64,000 nucleotides of DNA from JAYPHU01 sp038127535 (GTDB lineage Bacteria > Pseudomonadota > Alphaproteobacteria > Rhodospirillales > UBA2165): NCBI GenBank assembly GCA_038127535.1, contig JAYPHU010000005.1:62001-126000 (forward strand), read 5' to 3'. The position numbers and the translations under genes were made by a program. The notes beneath the pieces were generated by a model, which made no database searches, had not been told where the DNA came from, and was given only the letters and a program-made list of their open reading frames with translations. Each line of letters starts with the position of its first letter. Within the stretch, counting starts at the first letter, position 1. This document shows, piece by piece, positions 44,574 to 54,033 of the stretch.

Positions 44574-45416
44574 ATGGATAAACAGGCGCTCCACCACTAC
44601 GCCACGGCCGGCGTGAACGACGTGCACGGCATGCTGCAGTCAGGCTCTCTGGCTGTCATCTGGTCTCTGATCGAGCTGCAGGACCACTGGGATGTCCGGG
44701 GTCAGGCGGCCGAGATCGGGGTGTTTCGGGGGAAGACGTTTCTGCTGCTGTGCCACGGACTCCGCGACGGTGAGATCGGCATTGGTGTGGATGTGTTCGG
44801 CGATCCTATCGGCAGCAACTCGGAGGATCTCGGTATTTTCCACGCGAACATGGCGAAGTACGGGTTTGCGCCGGACCGTTATAAACTAGAACTCGGCAAC
44901 AGCCTCAGAATGAGTAAGGCTGATATGGCGGGCTTGTGCGGGGGCGAAAACGTACGCCTGTTCAGCGTCGATGGCGATCATAGCAAGGAGGCGGTCCTCA
45001 GCGATCTTGCCTTGGCCGCCGGCGTCCTCGCGCCGGACGGGGTGATCATTGCCGACGATCTGTTTAATCCCTGGTACCCGACGGTGACCGAGGCGGTCTA
45101 CGAGTTCTTTCTCAATGACGCCTATGCGGCTCAGCGCGGCGATCTGGTCCCCATCGCTTTTTCCACGGCGAACGGGCCGGTGGAAACCGGGGCCGGCAAG
45201 CTGATGATCGCGCGCGCGCCGGCCGCGGCCGCCTACAAGGCGGGGGTCAGGTTGCTTCACCAGGAAGATTTGAAACACAATGATCCGTTCGCCGGGCACG
45301 AAAATGTGCCCACCTTTTGTTTCGGCTACCAGCCCTCCAAGCGGCCGCTGGACGAGGTCATGGCGGCCATCCTGGACGATATTTTCCCAAATGGGCCGGG
45401 CGGCGTGGCCGGCTGA
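44574..45416 (+). CDS. Class I SAM-dependent methyltransferase family protein
   Basis: 280-aa cytoplasmic protein. AAEIGVFRGKTFLLLC (45-60) matches SAM-binding motif I, IGVDVFGDP the second acidic strand and LFSVDGDHSKEAVLSDL the region of motif IV in Methyltransf_24-type enzymes acting on sugars or macrolides. No glycosylation genes lie nearby and the acceptor is unknown. Confidence 0.65.
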   Translation: MDKQALHHYATAGVNDVHGMLQSGSLAVIWSLIELQDHWDVRGQAAEIGVFRGKTFLLLCHGLRDGEIGIGVDVFGDPIGSNSEDLGIFHANMAKYGFAPDRYKLELGNSLRMSKADMAGLCGGENVRLFSVDGDHSKEAVLSDLALAAGVLAPDGVIIADDLFNPWYPTVTEAVYEFFLNDAYAAQRGDLVPIAFSTANGPVETGAGKLMIARAPAAAAYKAGVRLLHQEDLKHNDPFAGHENVPTFCFGYQPSKRPLDEVMAAILDDIFPNGPGGVAG

Positions 45417-45498
45417 GGTCCACAACGGAATTAGCATTGCCAGACGTTTCCGGTAGAGGCACTCTCCCGTCATTCGTATCTCTTCAGGGGTGACAGCC

Positions 45499-46305
45499 AT
45501 GCTGATCCTTTTCGACAATCCGTTTTCGACAAACGCGCAGAAAGTCCGTCTGGTTTTGGCGGAAAAAGGCCTCGCCTTCGAAAGCCGTATTCTGGACCTG
45601 CAGAAAGGGGATCAGTTCGACCCCGAGTTCAAAAAAGTGAATCCTAACGCCCAGGTGCCGGCATTGGTCGATGAGGGGGAAACCTTCGTCGAATCCACGG
45701 TGATCTGCGAGTATCTGGACGACAAATTTCCCGATCCGCCGTTGAAGCCGTCAACGGCCACGGGCCGGGCGCGGATGCGCTGGCAAACCGAACAGACGGT
45801 GAGCTGGATCAGCCATTCCATCAACAGTCTGAATGTGGGTCTGGTGTTCCGGGTGATCTACCGGTCCAAGACACCGGAAGAAATGCAGGCCTTTTTTGAT
45901 GCGAACCCGAATCCGATCGCCATGCGCCGTCAAAAGTCATTGGTGAAAGAAGGGGTGAACTCGCCAATGATTCCCATCGCGCTGAAACGCTACCGCCGCC
46001 TGATCAAGGAGTTGGATGCGTCGCTGCAGGAAACCGGCCCTTGGCTGGCAGGTGAGGAATTCAGCCTCGCCGATACCGGCCTTGTGCCGTATCTCCATCG
46101 GCTGGACGTGATGGGGTTTGGACTGCTGCATGCTGACCGGCCGGCCTATACGGCCTGGCTGGAACGGATGCGCGAACGGCCTAGCTTCGTTCAGGAGATC
46201 ACCGATAAGCTGAACCCGGAGGCTGTGGCTTTCCACCAAAAGTGCGTGGAGGAAAGCCGGGAAGAGCTCGATAAAATTCTCGCCGATCCGGAGCTCAGAA
46301 GTTAG
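45499..46305 (+). CDS. Glutathione S-transferase family protein
   Basis: 268 aa. N-terminal thioredoxin-like domain starts LILFDNPFSTNAQKVRLVL, with NPNAQVPALVDEGETFVEST carrying the cis-Pro and glutathione-binding Glu-Ser. An all-helical C-terminal domain follows, with the conserved FSLADTGLVPYLHRL. The frame opens at GTG 45490; ATG 45499 is better spaced from AGGGG. GSTs of this type conjugate or dehalogenate electrophiles; substrate unknown. Confidence 0.88.
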   Translation: MLILFDNPFSTNAQKVRLVLAEKGLAFESRILDLQKGDQFDPEFKKVNPNAQVPALVDEGETFVESTVICEYLDDKFPDPPLKPSTATGRARMRWQTEQTVSWISHSINSLNVGLVFRVIYRSKTPEEMQAFFDANPNPIAMRRQKSLVKEGVNSPMIPIALKRYRRLIKELDASLQETGPWLAGEEFSLADTGLVPYLHRLDVMGFGLLHADRPAYTAWLERMRERPSFVQEITDKLNPEAVAFHQKCVEESREELDKILADPELRS

Positions 46306-46311
46306 CGGTCT

Positions 46312-47328
46312 TTAGCCGAGAATTTTCGATGCGGCGCGCAGTTCACCCACGATTTCGCCGCCGGAATTGGCGACGGGCGGGCGGTGGTGCATGTCCAATG
46401 CCTTAATTTCTTCATCGTGCAGCATGCCGAGCTCTTCCAAAACGCCGATCAGCGCGACGCAAACAGGCCGCCGGGCGCCGTCGCTGATTTTAAGGGCAAT
46501 GCCGAGGCCGCTTTGACGGTCGGCCGCGGCCATATAGCCTTCCGCCCCGATCTTGGCGATCACCCGGCCCCGTGTGAGGCGCACTATGTCGCTGCCCGGC
46601 CCGTCCGTGCCCCACAGATAATTGGGTTCCTGGGAAATGGCGTCGAAGATGGTGAGCGCCGCCATTTTTTTGGCGTTGTCCAGCACACTCGGTGCGGAGA
46701 GCCGCGCAAAGGCCGTCGCCATCAAACCTAGCGGTAGGGCGGGCGCCGGCAGGGTGCAGCCGTCGATGCCCCAGTTCAATCCGTCGGCATCCGCGTCAAT
46801 CAGGATCGACAGGTTCTCCCGGTAGGTTTTCTGCACAGGATGATCAAAATTGCCGTAGTCCAGATCGTGGCCCAGATGCCGGGCCAGCGTCAAAAATCCC
46901 GCGTGCTTGCCTGAGCAATTGTGATAAATCCGCTCCCGCTTGCCGCCACCGGCCAGGATCTTCTCCATCTCGTCCACGTTGATCGGGAAATCGTGTCCGC
47001 AGGTCAGGTCCTCTTCGGTGCAATCGATCATGCCCAGCCAGTCACGGACAGTCTCTATGTGATAAGGCTCTCCCCAATGGGACGCACAAGCCAGGCAGAT
47101 GTGCTTGGGGTCCAGGTTGAAGGCCTTGGCCGCGCCCGACTCGATCAGCGCCAGGGCCTGGATCGGCTTCATCGCCGAGCGGGGATAGGTGATCGTGTTG
47201 ACGTCTCCCGCACCTTTCAGGATTTCACCTTTGTAATTGGCGACAGCCACGTGACCGTAGTGGACGCTTTCCACCACGCCGTTTCGGGTGACCTCCACCA
47301 GGGGAGCGGGCGCAACAAGGTCTGTCAT
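46312..47328 (-). CDS. Asparaginase, Rhizobium AnsA / ReAV type
   Basis: 338-aa amidohydrolase releasing ammonia from L-asparagine. It retains the catalytic set described for this type: Ser51-x-x-Lys54 (RSAMKPIQAL), Cys138-x-x-Lys141 (HNCSGKHAG) and Cys191 (GIDGCTLPA), which differs from classical bacterial asparaginases. Length fits the family. Convergent with the GST gene (6-base gap), and 26 bases downstream of the reductive dehalogenase-like gene on the same strand. Confidence 0.85.
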   Translation of the reverse strand: MTDLVAPAPLVEVTRNGVVESVHYGHVAVANYKGEILKGAGDVNTITYPRSAMKPIQALALIESGAAKAFNLDPKHICLACASHWGEPYHIETVRDWLGMIDCTEEDLTCGHDFPINVDEMEKILAGGGKRERIYHNCSGKHAGFLTLARHLGHDLDYGNFDHPVQKTYRENLSILIDADADGLNWGIDGCTLPAPALPLGLMATAFARLSAPSVLDNAKKMAALTIFDAISQEPNYLWGTDGPGSDIVRLTRGRVIAKIGAEGYMAAADRQSGLGIALKISDGARRPVCVALIGVLEELGMLHDEEIKALDMHHRPPVANSGGEIVGELRAASKILG

Positions 47329-47354
47329 TTTGTGCTACTCTTGGGCTGTGGCGT

Positions 47355-49571
47355 CTAGTTTTCCCGGCCCCGAGGTTTATCCCAGATGGCGTTGGCGGAC
47401 GCATGTTCCGCATCCATCCCGGTGCCCAGAGCCGGCGTCGGATTATAGTGCGCCGGCTTGGGTTTACCAGCCGCCCGGCGGGCCAGGGCTTCGGCCGGGG
47501 TTTCCAGCAACTCCGTGGCTTTCAGGGCAGCCTTGCGATCAATGCCGACCGGGTCCGCGGCATCGGGCGGCGGCATGGCGTTGGCGTGGTAATAGGCCAT
47601 TTTCTGCTCCGCCGGATCGATTTTATGATCGAGATTAAGATCGCGCTGATTGACGCCCTTGGGCGGATCAATGCACTTCCCGTCGACGATCTCCATATCC
47701 AGCCACCATTTCTTGACCGGATTACGCACCCCGTGGCCGAGGGCATCGTCAAGTTTTACGGCGATGGGCACCAGCAACGGTTTCAGCCAACGGACGTTTA
47801 CCCCGCACCAGGAGGCGACCCGCGTGGCGATCGGCCCTTCCCAGGTCACCACTTTGTTCAGCGGGCAGGTTTTCATGCACCGTCCGCAGGCCAGCCCTTT
47901 CGGATTGGTGACCCGGTAGCGGGTGCAGCGTTCCACATCCGGCTTCCACATTTCGTAGCCGTTGAAAATCACCTTATCGCCCCAGGAAATGGCGTCGCAG
48001 GGGCATTCCCGCGCGCACTTCCAGCAGTTGGAGCAGAAATACTGCAGCCCGAAATCCATGGGCTTGTCCGGCACCAGGGGAATATCGGTGGTCAGCACCA
48101 CGGTCTTGAGCCGCGGTCCGATGAACGGATTGAGGATCACTTCGCCGATCCGGCTCAATTCACCCAGGCCCGCCAGCAGCGTCAAAGGTACGTGCAGGAC
48201 CTCGGAATCCGCGTTGGTTTGGGAGCGGGAATAATAACCCAAGGACCGTAACAGTTCGCCGATCACGCCGGCAATCTCAGCACCGCGCATATAGGCCCGC
48301 ATGGATTGGGCGCCGGAAATATAGTCGTCGCCCGACGCGCCCTCCATGGTCTCGTAGCCCTGATCGATCAGCATCACGATGGCGTATTTGTTGTAGGGCT
48401 TAATTTCGGTCCCGTCCTTGCGGTGCGAATACCAGCCGTATTCCGGAATTTCGCAAATGCCGGTCATCTCCGACCCGAGGTAGTAGGAAAGCGACTTCAA
48501 GGCCTTTGTATTGGCCTCCGCATCTTCATAGCCGGGCTGAACGGGGGCGGTGTCGCCGCCCTGTTCCGGCACCATGCACTTGATCAGGCTGACCATGGCC
48601 TGAGCAAATGGATGTTTGAACGAGAAGCGCGACCGTTCGGTCTGGGATTTTTGCCCCAGATCACCACGGGCGGCCCGTTCGAAGAATTCGGCCCGCTTGG
48701 AGACTTTGGGCACTTCGTCTTCGAAAATCAGGGTGGTCGGCTTATCGACCCGATCCACCTGTTCCAAAGGGAAGTTGCTCATATGGGATTTACGGCCGGC
48801 GCGCCGGTTCCATTCCAGGCCGGGCACCGCCCCACCGGCGCCGATCCAATAACCGAAACCCTTGCCGTTCTTCGCTCGGGCAGATAGCGGCGTATCAATC
48901 GCCATCGGATAGTCGGTGGTGACCACGGCCAGTTCGAACTTATCGCCCAAATAGGGGTTTATAATCTTGTCGCCGTCCCGGATGCCGAGACCGGCCATCA
49001 CGGACAGCCGGTCCATGTCCACATCACCGGTTTCCAGATCGTGCGCCTGTGCCGAGAATCCCATCCATTGGATGTGCTCGCCGATGGCAATGGCGATCTC
49101 CAAAGCCCGAAGCCGGGCGCCGATGCCTTCCTGGCCGTTCACCCACTTGTGAGCCAGATTGTCCTCTTCCGGGATGCGGCCGTGAGCGATCATAATAACG
49201 ATCGCGTGGTCATGGTTTGATACCGAAGTGCCTTCGTACCACGCGTTCGCTGGCAATTCACAGATGCCCATTTGGGACGCGTCCAGGAAATACCCGGCGC
49301 CCTTAATATCCTGGGTCCGGCGCGCCAGATCGTCCGGCACCGGCGCTTTCGGTGGCAGGGGATCGATCTTGCCTTGTTCCCGGAAAATCCTGGCGTATTT
49401 GTCGATGGCAACAGCGAATGGATTTTCCGACGGCACGGGTTGAACGCCGGGTCTTGGGACTAGGGGCTTGTTCGCCTCCACTTCAGTGATACTCGCGTCG
49501 CGGGGCAGGCGTTCCAGGGGATAGGGTCCCCAATGGAACGGACGGTCTTTGTTCTTGGACCTGAAAAACAT
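47355..49571 (-). CDS. Tat-less reductive dehalogenase-like protein
   Basis: 738-aa corrinoid/iron-sulfur protein of the reductive dehalogenase family. Two 4Fe-4S motifs are near the C-terminal half: Cys513, 516, 519, 523 (CSNCWKCARECP), then Cys549 with Cys562, 565, 569 (CGRCMKTCP). Two homologous blocks are visible: 89-224 and 357-497, each with GICE(L/I)P followed by a Trp-Tyr, an I-A-I-V-like strand, a GE(H/L) helix, LAGLG and NP(Y/F)(L/I)G...TTD. An internal duplication of the B12-binding nitroreductase-like fold is known in cytosolic catabolic dehalogenases. No Tat signal and no RdhB-like anchor gene, so a soluble, non-respiratory role is inferred. Epoxyqueuosine reductase (QueG) is a related but shorter family. 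The substrate is unknown. Confidence 0.75.
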   Translation of the reverse strand: MFFRSKNKDRPFHWGPYPLERLPRDASITEVEANKPLVPRPGVQPVPSENPFAVAIDKYARIFREQGKIDPLPPKAPVPDDLARRTQDIKGAGYFLDASQMGICELPANAWYEGTSVSNHDHAIVIMIAHGRIPEEDNLAHKWVNGQEGIGARLRALEIAIAIGEHIQWMGFSAQAHDLETGDVDMDRLSVMAGLGIRDGDKIINPYLGDKFELAVVTTDYPMAIDTPLSARAKNGKGFGYWIGAGGAVPGLEWNRRAGRKSHMSNFPLEQVDRVDKPTTLIFEDEVPKVSKRAEFFERAARGDLGQKSQTERSRFSFKHPFAQAMVSLIKCMVPEQGGDTAPVQPGYEDAEANTKALKSLSYYLGSEMTGICEIPEYGWYSHRKDGTEIKPYNKYAIVMLIDQGYETMEGASGDDYISGAQSMRAYMRGAEIAGVIGELLRSLGYYSRSQTNADSEVLHVPLTLLAGLGELSRIGEVILNPFIGPRLKTVVLTTDIPLVPDKPMDFGLQYFCSNCWKCARECPCDAISWGDKVIFNGYEMWKPDVERCTRYRVTNPKGLACGRCMKTCPLNKVVTWEGPIATRVASWCGVNVRWLKPLLVPIAVKLDDALGHGVRNPVKKWWLDMEIVDGKCIDPPKGVNQRDLNLDHKIDPAEQKMAYYHANAMPPPDAADPVGIDRKAALKATELLETPAEALARRAAGKPKPAHYNPTPALGTGMDAEHASANAIWDKPRGREN

Positions 49572-49846
49572 GAGTGACTCCCTGTTGTCTGAGGCCCTGT
49601 TGGCTGTGGGGCCCGCCTCAATTCGGGATCAAATGGTACCGTTCTCGTCCCAGCCGGGCAATCTTGATATTTCGGCCAAATCGTCCGATTTCAATGACCG
49701 AAAACGCCCTTTTTTTTTCGTTTATCCTCGTGAGAAACCGGACGTTGAAAATCTACAGGAGAAGTGACCAAAATCACTGAAATACGGGCTTATATTTGCA
49801 ATCTTGCACCGTTTCATAATGAAACCCCTGTGGGAAGTACGTAGGT
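49572..49846. promoter_or_regulatory. Divergent spacer with a 15-bp palindrome
   Basis: This 275-base region lies between the minus-strand dehalogenase-like gene and the plus-strand cyclase-like gene and should carry both promoters. GTTTCATAATGAAAC (49811-49825) is a perfect palindrome with a single central base, 21 bases before the cyclase ATG; a regulator-binding site is plausible. GTGA and TCAC half-sites flank an A-rich core at 49764-49777. Short open frames here look random. Confidence 0.45.
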
Positions 49847-50434
49847 ATGTTGGTCGAGGCGCTCAAGGAATGGAACAAAAAGGACGAGAAATCGTCCGGG
49901 CAAACTGAGGCGGAAACCATCGCCATCATGTTTACGGAAATCATGGGCTATACCGAGTTGACCCAAAAGGCCGGCGATGCGGAAGCGCAGGATATCCTCC
50001 GCGCCCACAACCGGATCGTCCGCGCCGCCATCACCCGTTTCAGCGGCAAGGAAGTCAAACATCTCGGCTACGGCATCATGGCGTCCTTCGATGGGGTGAC
50101 CAACTCGGTGGAAGCGGCCAACGCCATCCAGCGCGGTGTCGAGAACTTCAATCTGGCCCGCAAGCATGACCCTATGGGGGTCCGCATCGGCATTCACGCC
50201 GGCGAACCCATCCGCGAGGAAGATGATATCTTCGGCTCCGCTGTTCAGATGGCGGCGCGCATCTGCGCCATCGCGGCCACCGGCGAGGTCATGGTATCCG
50301 AGGTTGTGGCGTCGATTTGCCGGGGTAAAGCCATGAAGTTTGAAAATCGGGGCACCCGGGAAATAAAGGGCTTTCCCGATCCGGTCGCAGTATTTTCCTC
50401 CAAATGGAAGGTCGAACCGGCCGCCGCCGAATAG
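49847..50434 (+). CDS. Class III nucleotide cyclase domain protein, degenerate metal site
   Basis: 195 aa, soluble, single adenylate/guanylate cyclase catalytic domain. The usual FTDIVGST is here FTEIMGYT, so the first metal-binding Asp is Glu31; the usual GDG is GYG (Tyr75 for Asp). HAGEPIREEDDIFGSAVQMAARI, typical of class III cyclases, is intact. The loss of the second metal Asp suggests an inactive or altered enzyme. No sensor domain is attached. The gene converges on the UbiD gene with a 2-base gap. Confidence 0.8.
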   Translation: MLVEALKEWNKKDEKSSGQTEAETIAIMFTEIMGYTELTQKAGDAEAQDILRAHNRIVRAAITRFSGKEVKHLGYGIMASFDGVTNSVEAANAIQRGVENFNLARKHDPMGVRIGIHAGEPIREEDDIFGSAVQMAARICAIAATGEVMVSEVVASICRGKAMKFENRGTREIKGFPDPVAVFSSKWKVEPAAAE

Positions 50435-50436
50435 GT

Positions 50437-52083
50437 CTAGTCTTCGTCTTTATCGTCGACCGTACGCACTTCGGCGTTCATGGCAACGTCGCTGCGCCGC
50501 CGCTGCGCGATGATCTTCCCCGTCTGCCAATAGTCGCTATTCACCGCTCGCTCGGCCATTTGCTCAAATTCCTCGGTCCATTCCCCCAAGTCATAGCCGT
50601 ACCAGGGGGCCTGAGGCGATAATTCAGGCAGGCCCAGCTCTTTCCAAATGTCGGCGGCGCGTTCCATAAACTCCCGCTTCGGCAGGGAAATCGGCGGATA
50701 GGTCTCCTTTAGCGTCGCATCCACTAGCACCGACGCGTCCTCGGGATCGACCATGCTGCGTGGACCATGCCCTGCATCCTGATGTTGCAAGATTTGCACA
50801 TCATGTTGAGGCTTGCAGCGATATGCCATGGCCCAGAACAGCGCGTCGGCGTTTGATCCGTCGATATCCTCGTTTACCGCAATGATCCACTTGCCCTCCG
50901 ACTGGCGGTAGCCGGACAGTCCATAAAGCGCGCGCCAGACTTCGGTTTGTGACGCCCCGTGCTCGAACACAATGGCGTGCACTCGGTGCAGCGAGGTCAG
51001 CGGCTCATGGGCCTTCACCGTGATCACCTGTTTGATGCCCATTGTGTCTCTGAGGTACGCCAGATTGCGGGCTTCGTAGGCGAAGCGGCGGATCACGCTG
51101 GATTCGCTGGGCGCCACCTGGCTCACCCAGGAGGTGATAATCGCTTCCTTCTTGCGGGTGATCGCAGTGACGTCCATGAAGCCGTTATATTCCTGCAGAT
51201 TAACGTGTCCGTGGGATTCACCGAAGGGCGCTTCCGGCTCCAGAAACTCGGTATCCACATATCCCTCGATCACCACTTCAGCTTCCGCCGGAACCATGAG
51301 GTCCACAGTCTTGGCCGGAACCACGTCGATGGGCTCGCCCACCAATGCGCCGGCGACGGCAATCTCGTCGATGCCTTCGGGCACCTTCTGGACAGAGGCG
51401 TATGAGACCACCGGCGGACAGCCGATGACGACCGCGCAGGGCATTCGTTCGCCACGTTCCTTCCAGGCGAGCCAGTTGATATAGCCACCGGTGCGGAGCT
51501 CGGTCGAGGTGTTCATGCCGAGCCGGTCCGGCGCCTTTACCTGACCCCGATAGGTGCCCACATTCTGCACGCCCGTCTCCGGGTCCTTGGTGATAAAGTG
51601 CGACGCCGAGGTGTAAGGCGCATTGTCCCAGCCCGGTGTGGAAATGGGGATCGGCAGGTCATCCAGCCCGTGACCGGTCGTCAGGTCCTTGTCCTGATAG
51701 ATGATTTCCTGACACGGCGCATCTTCGGGCGCGATCTGGTTGGGCTTCAGAGGGTCCTTGATCGCCTTGATCCAGCGGTCGGTGAACTGATCCAGCGATG
51801 AGCCGAACCCCACTTCATAGATGGACGGGCTGCCGGCCAGCGCGCACAGCACCACTGGCATATCGAACTTGCGGCCCTTGCTGTCGACCACATTGGTGAA
51901 CAGCCAGGCCTTGCGCTCCGCCTCCGACATGCCACCTCGGTATTGCCAGCGCACCAGGGGGTGCATTTCGGTGTCCTTGTTGATTTCCCGGTCCACCTCT
52001 ATCAGGAGGCCCGCCTTGCGCAGCGCTTCAAGATGTTCGGGGAGGTTATTGTAGCCCCGTTTTTTATACGTTCGTTTTGCCAT
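50437..52083 (-). CDS. UbiD family decarboxylase, copy 1
   Basis: 548-aa prenylated-FMN-dependent (de)carboxylase. GVQNVGTYRG carries Arg179 and LEPEAPFGESHGH carries Glu284 and Glu289, spaced as in the Arg-Glu-Glu catalytic set of Fdc1-type enzymes. Such enzymes act on aromatic or unsaturated acids and need UbiX-made prFMN; no ubiX lies in this window. It follows the ThDP enzyme gene by four bases in one operon. Clearly paralogous to the UbiD gene at 57326, with the same length and motif positions. Confidence 0.9.
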   Translation of the reverse strand: MAKRTYKKRGYNNLPEHLEALRKAGLLIEVDREINKDTEMHPLVRWQYRGGMSEAERKAWLFTNVVDSKGRKFDMPVVLCALAGSPSIYEVGFGSSLDQFTDRWIKAIKDPLKPNQIAPEDAPCQEIIYQDKDLTTGHGLDDLPIPISTPGWDNAPYTSASHFITKDPETGVQNVGTYRGQVKAPDRLGMNTSTELRTGGYINWLAWKERGERMPCAVVIGCPPVVSYASVQKVPEGIDEIAVAGALVGEPIDVVPAKTVDLMVPAEAEVVIEGYVDTEFLEPEAPFGESHGHVNLQEYNGFMDVTAITRKKEAIITSWVSQVAPSESSVIRRFAYEARNLAYLRDTMGIKQVITVKAHEPLTSLHRVHAIVFEHGASQTEVWRALYGLSGYRQSEGKWIIAVNEDIDGSNADALFWAMAYRCKPQHDVQILQHQDAGHGPRSMVDPEDASVLVDATLKETYPPISLPKREFMERAADIWKELGLPELSPQAPWYGYDLGEWTEEFEQMAERAVNSDYWQTGKIIAQRRRSDVAMNAEVRTVDDKDED

Positions 52084-52087
52084 GGGA

Positions 52088-53887
52088 CTAGAGGATGGTT
52101 CTCACATCGACGATGGCGACGTTTCCTTTGTCCACCTCGGCCACGGCGTTTCTGAACACGTCCGCCAAGTCGTCCGGGTTATCCACGGGCCCTTCGGCCC
52201 AGGCACCGTAACCCCTAGCTAGTGTCGCATAGTCGATGGCGGGTTCCGCCATACGCTGGCCAATCCAGGCGTTCTCGGGCGGCCGGTTGCGCCTGTTGGC
52301 GACACGAATTTGATGGTGCTCGTCGTTGCCCCAGCTATTATTGTTATTGATTACCAGCAACAGCGGGATTTGATAATGGGCAGCGGTCCACAGGGCGCCG
52401 GAGCCCATGAGGAAATCGCCGTCGCCGGTGATACCGACCGGGAACCGGCCCTTTTGCTTAAGCGCCAGGGCCGCTCCGACGGAACCGCCGGGGCCATAGC
52501 CCACGCCGCCGCCGCCATCGCCGCCTAAGAAGTCGCCGGCGCCGGCGAAATCCCAATAGCCTTCCGGGAAGCTCCGGTTGTTGCGGAGTACCATGGTCCA
52601 GGGCTTCTCCTTCACCGCTTGATACAGCTCGTAGACCATCCGGCCGGTGGCGATGGGGGATGAATCCCAGTTTTCCTGCCAGCGCTGGTGCTGGGCTTCG
52701 CGGAGCTTGGTGTGGCGCTTGGCCAGCACTGCCTTGCGCTCGGCGATATTCTTCTCAACAGCCGCATCGCCGCTGATCCGAGCCTTGAGTGCCGCGTTCA
52801 GCTGATCCAGACCCAGGTTCGGGTCGCAATCGATGTGCAGGTCGACCGCCGCCACCGGTCCGCCGAAATGGGACCAGTTGTTGGTGACCGTGTTCTCCAG
52901 GCCCATCTCGATAACCTTTTGACCGTCCTTGCCGCGCACGCCTTTGACATGGCCGTCATAGGCCTGGGTCGGATCGACACAATCGAGCGCCAGGATCACA
53001 TCGGCCTCGCTTTGAATTTCCCGGTCGCCGTTCAGGTTCTGCGGATGCGCCGTGGGAAAGGCCACCAGATGGCGGTCGTCGAGGCAGGCTGCGCCGGTCA
53101 AATCGGCAAGCTCGATCAACGGTTCGCGGGACCGCAATTCCCGGCCTAATCGTCCGGCGGTGATCAGCGGCATATCCCCGTTCACCAGCAATTCGGCCGC
53201 TTCGCTGAGAGCATCAGGGTTGGGCGCCATGGGCGGAGCCGGCTGATACCGGGCCAGGCTCGCGTCAGGCTGCACCAAATCGTCCGGGATGCCGTCTTCC
53301 TGCACCACCAGATCACAGCAGACATAGGTCGGGCCCTTGGGCGCTGTGCCGGAAATTTTACCGGCTTTCAGTAAACTATCGACGGTGGATTGCAGGGTCA
53401 GCGGTTCATCGGTCCATTTGCAAAAGGGTTTGACCAGATCGCTCTGCATACTCGCCGTATGGGTCCAGTCAATATAGCGCCGCTGGGCAGGGTCATAAGG
53501 CCCGCTACCGCCTAAAATCATCACCGGCACCCGGTCGCACCAGATGTCATAGACACTGACCGACCCGGTCATCAGTCCGACCAGGTCATGAATAATAGCT
53601 AGGGATGTTTCCCCGCCGGCTTTGGCATAACCGTGCGCCATGGCCAACACCACGGCTTCGTGGCTGCCCATGATCATTTCCGGGTCCTGGTTGCGGTTGT
53701 GGTTGACCAGGGAGTCATGTAGTCCCCGGAAGCTCGAGCCCGGCAACACAAAAACGTGTTTGAATCCCATATTCTGAACGGTTTCCGCCATTACGTCAGA
53801 GCCGAATTCGGCCTTGGATTGATTGGCGGGCAGGTTAACCGGGGTTTCCGGGTATTTCATGCTGCCGTAGTTGATCGGATCGGACAT
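52088..53887 (-). CDS. Thiamine-diphosphate-dependent enzyme (acetolactate synthase / benzoylformate decarboxylase fold)
   Basis: 599 aa with the three-domain ThDP fold. Glu77 in MGSHEAVVLAMAHGYA is the cofactor-activating glutamate; the ThDP-Mg motif is GDGDFLMGSGALWTAAH continuing to LLVINNNNSWGND (about 483-516). It could be a 2-oxo-acid decarboxylase, carboligase or C-C lyase; not assigned. It precedes and is likely co-translated with the UbiD gene, and is divergent from the TctC-like gene. Confidence 0.82.
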   Translation of the reverse strand: MSDPINYGSMKYPETPVNLPANQSKAEFGSDVMAETVQNMGFKHVFVLPGSSFRGLHDSLVNHNRNQDPEMIMGSHEAVVLAMAHGYAKAGGETSLAIIHDLVGLMTGSVSVYDIWCDRVPVMILGGSGPYDPAQRRYIDWTHTASMQSDLVKPFCKWTDEPLTLQSTVDSLLKAGKISGTAPKGPTYVCCDLVVQEDGIPDDLVQPDASLARYQPAPPMAPNPDALSEAAELLVNGDMPLITAGRLGRELRSREPLIELADLTGAACLDDRHLVAFPTAHPQNLNGDREIQSEADVILALDCVDPTQAYDGHVKGVRGKDGQKVIEMGLENTVTNNWSHFGGPVAAVDLHIDCDPNLGLDQLNAALKARISGDAAVEKNIAERKAVLAKRHTKLREAQHQRWQENWDSSPIATGRMVYELYQAVKEKPWTMVLRNNRSFPEGYWDFAGAGDFLGGDGGGGVGYGPGGSVGAALALKQKGRFPVGITGDGDFLMGSGALWTAAHYQIPLLLVINNNNSWGNDEHHQIRVANRRNRPPENAWIGQRMAEPAIDYATLARGYGAWAEGPVDNPDDLADVFRNAVAEVDKGNVAIVDVRTIL

Positions 53888-53960
53888 CTCGCTGCGGGCT
53901 CCCTGTTTTTATTTAAAGGACCGGCCCGGTTCCATGCACAACCGGTCGGTCAGGCATTTG

Positions 53961-53989
53961 TTGCTGATAAAACCATATTCGCCTAACAT
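53961..53989 (+). promoter_or_regulatory. Candidate promoter of the TctC-like gene
   Basis: TTGCTG (53961-53966) and TAACAT (53984-53989) at 17-base spacing lie 44 bases before the ATG at 54034, in the 146-base divergent spacer. Both boxes match four of six consensus bases, so this is only a candidate. Confidence 0.35.
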
Positions 53990-54033
53990 CTAAAATACTC
54001 AAGTAAAACAAACCACATATCAGGGAGAGTCTC

